Shown piece after piece: positions 60,451 through 64,000 of a stretch of DNA of 64,000 nt. How positions within the stretch are numbered: position 1 is the first letter of the stretch; each line of letters opens with the position of its first letter. The DNA lies in assembly GCA_964035545.1 (NCBI GenBank), contig OZ037771.1:2160628-2224627 (forward strand), in the 5' to 3' direction. The notes beneath the pieces were generated by a model. It worked only from the letters and a program-made list of their open reading frames with translations, was not told where the DNA came from and made no database searches. Position numbers and translations under genes: made by a program. Source of the stretch: Bugula neritina. Its lineage: Eukaryota; Bryozoa; Gymnolaemata; Cheilostomatida; Bugulidae.

Positions 60451-61149
60451 CTGCTGCTGCACAAGCTTCTGTGGCCCACATCTAACATGTCGTCAGCCAG
60501 TGCATTCTTGTGGTCGACCTTTTGACCTGAGCAATGAATTTTGTACCAGTGCAATAGTAGGACTGTTTCTAATATTTTGGTGACTTCATCCAGTATAATA
60601 TAACATCAATGGCTTTATAGAGTTCGGCTGAGTTGGCATTGCTGAGTTCGTTCAACACATAGCCTTTGAGTTTAGTTTAACAGATAACCTTAAAGTTAAT
60701 TTCAACACATATAGCTTCAAAGTTCAACTCAACAGATAGCCTTAGCTCTTAAAGAACAGTTCAAAATTATAACCTTGAAAGATAATTCTATAGAGTTCAA
60801 CTCAACAAAAGCTGTACTGCTCGACAGCCAATTGCTAAAATTATTAGACTGAAGAATGAAATCTAGAGCTGTCGTGATATCAATATGCCACAGTTTTGTT
60901 TTAAAGCTAATTCAACTATATATTCTACCGCATGCACCACGCATCTTATCGGAGGCTGTAACAGTGTAGCTGCAGCAACACTTGCATTTGTGAATATCCT
61001 GCCTGCTGCAAGCTAATATGCAGTATAAAGCTGGTAGCAGCAAGTTTTGAACTACTTCATGGAATGGTGATGGCAGCCATTGAACGGTTTCCAAAAAAAA
61101 TTAGCTATCAGCAAAATTAACAAACTTGGCATGTCATCCGTGTTGTCAT

Positions 61150-61191
61150 CATGTGATCATAAGTCATGTGACTGCCAAACTGCAGCACGTG
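61150..61191 (+). promoter_or_regulatory. Cluster of three M-box/CLEAR-like E-boxes
   Basis: TCATGTGATC (CATGTG at 61150), AGTCATGTGACT (61165) and GCACGTGAC (61186) lie within 42 bases, about 410 bases before the ATG at 61599. TCATGTGAC and CACGTGAC are the known preferred sites of MiT/TFE bHLH-Zip factors. Binding is an inference. Confidence 0.4.
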
Positions 61192-61598
61192 ACATCAGCG
61201 TTTTTCCTCGTATTTTCTACAGCATATATATGCTATTGCTTATGCAGCAACCACCACCACAAACTACACTAAGAAGTCAATTATGCTGCAGAAGCTAAAA
61301 CACTTTGTAAGGTTTGTGTGGTAATAATATTTTACACTCCATCAGATATAGTTCTGCTCAAAGATCATATATCATAATCCTACACTTGTACAATCTTTGA
61401 GAGATTATCTAACCCCACCTCACTGCTAATTAGTTCAATAGGAACATTAGTTTCAGCTAATTATAAGACTGTTTGCTGCCAAACTACAGGCAGCAAACTT
61501 AAAGGGCAAATGAGCTGCTAACTATATAGTTGATATCACATACCAGGCAGGTTTTGTGCTGTACTATTATAAGACATACTGACAGACTGTCACTCACA

Positions 61599-61695
61599 AT
61601 GGCTAGACTGTCTCTCCACCAAGTTTCGCCAGCTACTAACATGGACTGCTGCAACTGCAGCAAGTGTAAAGATTGTTGCTTAACGTTTTGCAGCT
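61599..61695 (+). CDS. Candidate Cys-rich first exon (32 aa)
   Basis: ATG at 61599 opens MARLSLHQVSPATNMDCCNC and then SKCKDCCLTFCS, eight Cys in 17 residues. It ends at a strong donor in phase 1 (AGCT|GTAAGT), like the other candidates upstream. The Cys cluster could be palmitoylated or bind metal. Alternatively, a nearby donor (TGTAA|GTAAAG) would join in frame to an exon at 61990-62176 that ends with a TM-like segment and a stop, giving a small Cys-rich membrane protein. I cannot choose between these. Confidence 0.45.
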
Positions 61696-61749
61696 GTAAG
61701 TAAAGTTTTGTTTACTTTTTTAGTAAGTTATATGCACGTTTCAACAGCA

Positions 61750-61929
61750 CTGTAAGTTAAATTGCTTTAAGGTAAATTGATGTAAGCTAAATTGTTGTAA
61801 GTTAAATTGCTGTAAATTAAATTGATGTAAGTTAAATTACTGTAAGTTGAGTTACTGTAAGCTAAATTGATGTAAGTTAAATTGCTGTAAGTTCAATTGC
61901 TGTTAGTTGAACTTCTGTAAGTTAGATTT
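61750..61929 (+). repeat. 15-bp minisatellite, about 12 units of NTGTAAGTTAAATTG
   Basis: Degenerate 15-bp units begin 55 bases after the donor of the Cys-rich exon. Each unit contains a GTAAGT-like core. Confidence 0.9.
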
Positions 61930-61989
61930 CGTAAGTACTGTAGATCTCAATTTGAATAAAAACATAACCAGATCTTGTCAATCATTCAG

Positions 61990-62176
61990 CTGCCAGTGCA
62001 GTTATTTTAAAAACACTCACAGAAAGAAAACAGGCTGCCAATGTGCTGACATCAATGCTGACCCTGAGTTTTTAACTGTTTTGTTTTTGCTGACCTTAGC
62101 CACTTCGTTATCTGTAGCCACTATTGTTCAGATTGTGACTTTGGATCCTCTGAAAGACTGGATGACTCAATTGTAG
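61990..62176 (+). CDS. Possible terminal exon: Cys-rich stretch plus TM segment
   Basis: After acceptor TCATTCAG the frame reads CQCSYFKNTHRKKTGCQCAD, then a hydrophobic helix (FLTVLFLLTLATSLSVATIV) and ends DWMTQL at 62176. Its Cys-rich start recalls the exon at 61599-61695, to which it can join using the alternative phase 2 donor there. No family recognised; speculative. Confidence 0.3.
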
Positions 62177-63248
62177 TGGTAACCTGGGAAAATCTCTAGA
62201 CTTTAGAACATACAAGTATATAGAACATACAATAATTGTGACCTGGCACCACAAAACAAGGGATGTATATAAAATGTTGAAAACCTATTTATTACTATGG
62301 GGTGATAGAGCAGACTTTTTCAAACATTTTGCACTTTAATTGAAGTCTCTAGCATAAATAGAACTCGAGATATCAGTATTTAAAAACTTTAACGTTTTTA
62401 GAATTTCTAAATTACTGTTTCGAGAAAATCGCGTTTAAAGTTGGCAACTCTAGAATAAGTTGAAAATTATTTGTTTACAATTTACAAGCCTTAGCAACGG
62501 GTTTTTGTATAAAAGCAATAGTGACAAATTTGGTATCAAAATAATTGTGAAAGTTTGGGCTTTCTGTTAAACTAAATTTCATGCTGCCTCAACATGTTAA
62601 TTAGGTCAAATATGGCCGCCAAACTTTTTGTCTAATTTATTTGTCAATTTGCTTTTTACTTTGTTTAATGGTTGAAAGGTTTGACAATTCCAGCAAACAA
62701 GAGGATGTTTCAGCAAGTTTGTGTGTTGAAATATTTAAGTTAGACATCCAAGTCAGCAGGAAGTCATATAAAACAAAATGGCAGCTGCTTCCTGTTATAC
62801 ATTGAATATCTTCCTCTCCTCTAATATATTGTGTAATATATCAAACTGCAGCTATTGAGCTGTGCTGTTTCATAATTATTGCTTAATGAGTAGAACACTT
62901 ATGAAAAAATTATTTGACTATCATGAGATCATGCGAGGTTCATTCATAAATATCTTTATAATCTGTAACGGCAACTAAATTTAGCAATTGATTTGGCTGA
63001 GATGTTGAAAATATAAACATAAAATCAGCTATTAGAACTTTTGAGTTTTATTAGGCATTAATATTCACATTTAAAACATTAAATACATTATTTTAAAAAA
63101 CCAATTAAATGCAGTAAAAAATCCAGCCTGGATACAACCATTATGCTTGAATTAACTCTTATCAAGAAAAGAAATTAGGTAGCTTCTACGGCTTTTGCAA
63201 AGAAGGCACTTATCATCTTTCTACTTCCTTGGTCTTCATAATATGAGT
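62177..63248. other. AT-rich stretch, nothing recognised
   Basis: No exon or repeat family seen. Confidence 0.5.
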
Positions 63249-63384
63249 TTACGGAGTATGGACACATAACATCATGTATGTGGCAAAAGCTTCATCACTA
63301 TCATCAGCTGATTTTCTAGCAATTATAGATGCTGCTACTTGACATCCATCCTGCCAATCTACCCACTTATTGTCTATTCCAGAG
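63249..63384 (-). CDS. Possible last exon of an unidentified minus-strand gene
   Basis: A minus-strand acceptor (CTTTCAG|C) precedes 44 codons reading SGIDNKWVDWQDGCQVAAS and so on to MMLCVHTP and a stop. Composition is protein-like and hydrophilic, and GC is higher than the flanks. Upstream exons would lie at higher coordinates or beyond 64000. Family not recognised; it may also be a pseudogene fragment. Confidence 0.3.
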
Positions 63385-64000
63385 CTGAAAGTACAATGTT
63401 GACTTTTTTTAAATAACAAAAGGAAACGGTATAGCTTGATTAGAAATTATACCCAGTTATATTATAAAAATTTAGTGGGCTAAACACTCTTGTGGTACTA
63501 TTATGGCAGCAGTTAATTGTGATCCTGCATTTCATTAACTTTTAAATTTATTGATTTCAACAGAACAATTTGAATTAAAAAAATTCTTGATAATTTTCAA
63601 GCATATCATTAAAAGACTGCAAACCTTTTTATGAATGAAATAAGCAGAAGCCATAACCTTGCAAGCCAAAATTCGGAGTGTCTACATTAGAAGTATTAGA
63701 TTGATAGGTAGTAGAGTTGTGTAGGTATAAGTCTTCACTCTAATGCCCTCACAAGTCCACTTTCTAAAATGTACAGAATATCGGATTATTCTATATTTAC
63801 ATAGTATTATCAGTAAAATTACACATTATGCAGTTGAATATCTAGCATATCTGCAATTGGCAATTTTGAAGCAATGTCTTTAGATAGGCATTTAATTGAG
63901 TAAAAAAGCTAGCCAAGTGCAACTGAATCTATTAAAGACTTTTACTATAAAATCAATTTGAATTCAATAAATTACTTTAAAATATGAATACATTTTTGCT
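63385..64000. other. AT-rich stretch at window end, nothing recognised
   Basis: Possibly an intron of the minus-strand gene ending at 63249. Confidence 0.4.

Larger units (their letters stand above)
57599..61598. other. Intron-like stretch with GTAAGT-rich simple repeats and a possible promoter
   Basis: No supported exon. It holds TTACTTGATTTAC repeats (58125-58195), AGTAAGTAACAAG repeats (60190-60450) and E-box sites (61150-61191). Short TM-like ORFs near 58937 and 59400 lack splice or start context and are not called. Confidence 0.5.

Noticed and set aside
60124-60554. Leu/Tyr-rich minus-strand ORFs
   Set aside because: By-products of the AGTAAGTAACAAG repeat.

Overview
The window is AT-rich animal nuclear DNA. 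Genes are split into many short exons with GT-AG introns, introns carry long microsatellites, and exons encode animal extracellular modules (fucolectin/F5-8C-like, FN3, Sushi, PAN/apple) beside conserved mitochondrial genes. A marine invertebrate, possibly a lophotrochozoan, fits, but the sequence alone does not fix the phylum. I assembled the gene models by hand from splice sites. In every model I call complete, exon lengths and phases close into one reading frame.

Layout: (1) 992-4721 (+) is the NAD-isocitrate dehydrogenase beta subunit (IDH3B), lacking only its transit-peptide exon. (2) 5602-14462 (+) is a single-pass receptor of 808 aa: fucolectin-like head, four FN3 domains, Sushi, TM and a tyrosine-rich tail. 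(3) 15790-17849 (-) and 20078-22753 (-) are tandem paralogues encoding secreted PAN plus fucolectin-like proteins of 254 and 256 aa. With the receptor they form a 17 kb cluster sharing a fucolectin-like fold. (4) 25260-29844 (+) is a secreted class 3 lipase with an N-terminal PSI-like cysteine module. (5) 31023-34032 (-) is an unrecognised 272 aa protein whose third intron holds a 14-bp minisatellite made of U1 snRNA / 5' splice-site sequence. (6) 34674-36322 (-) is a probable mitochondrial mTERF-family protein. (7) 38697-45958 (+) is GUF1, the mitochondrial EF4/LepA GTPase, 663 aa in 15 exons. (8) From 49259 to 61695 there are up to five candidate 5' exons on the + strand, all ending in phase 1. 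They may be alternative first exons of one large gene whose body lies beyond the window. (9) A possible last exon of another minus-strand gene lies near 63249-63384.

Three genes (IDH3B, GUF1, mTERF-like) serve mitochondria. The receptor and the two PAN-fucolectin genes are the best candidate for an undescribed local system, either recognition/immunity or cell-surface ligand and receptor. Non-coding points of interest are the U1-like array, tandem duplications that copy GUF1 splice sites, a GC-AG intron, SINE-like and LINE remnants, and a 43-bp-arm hairpin.
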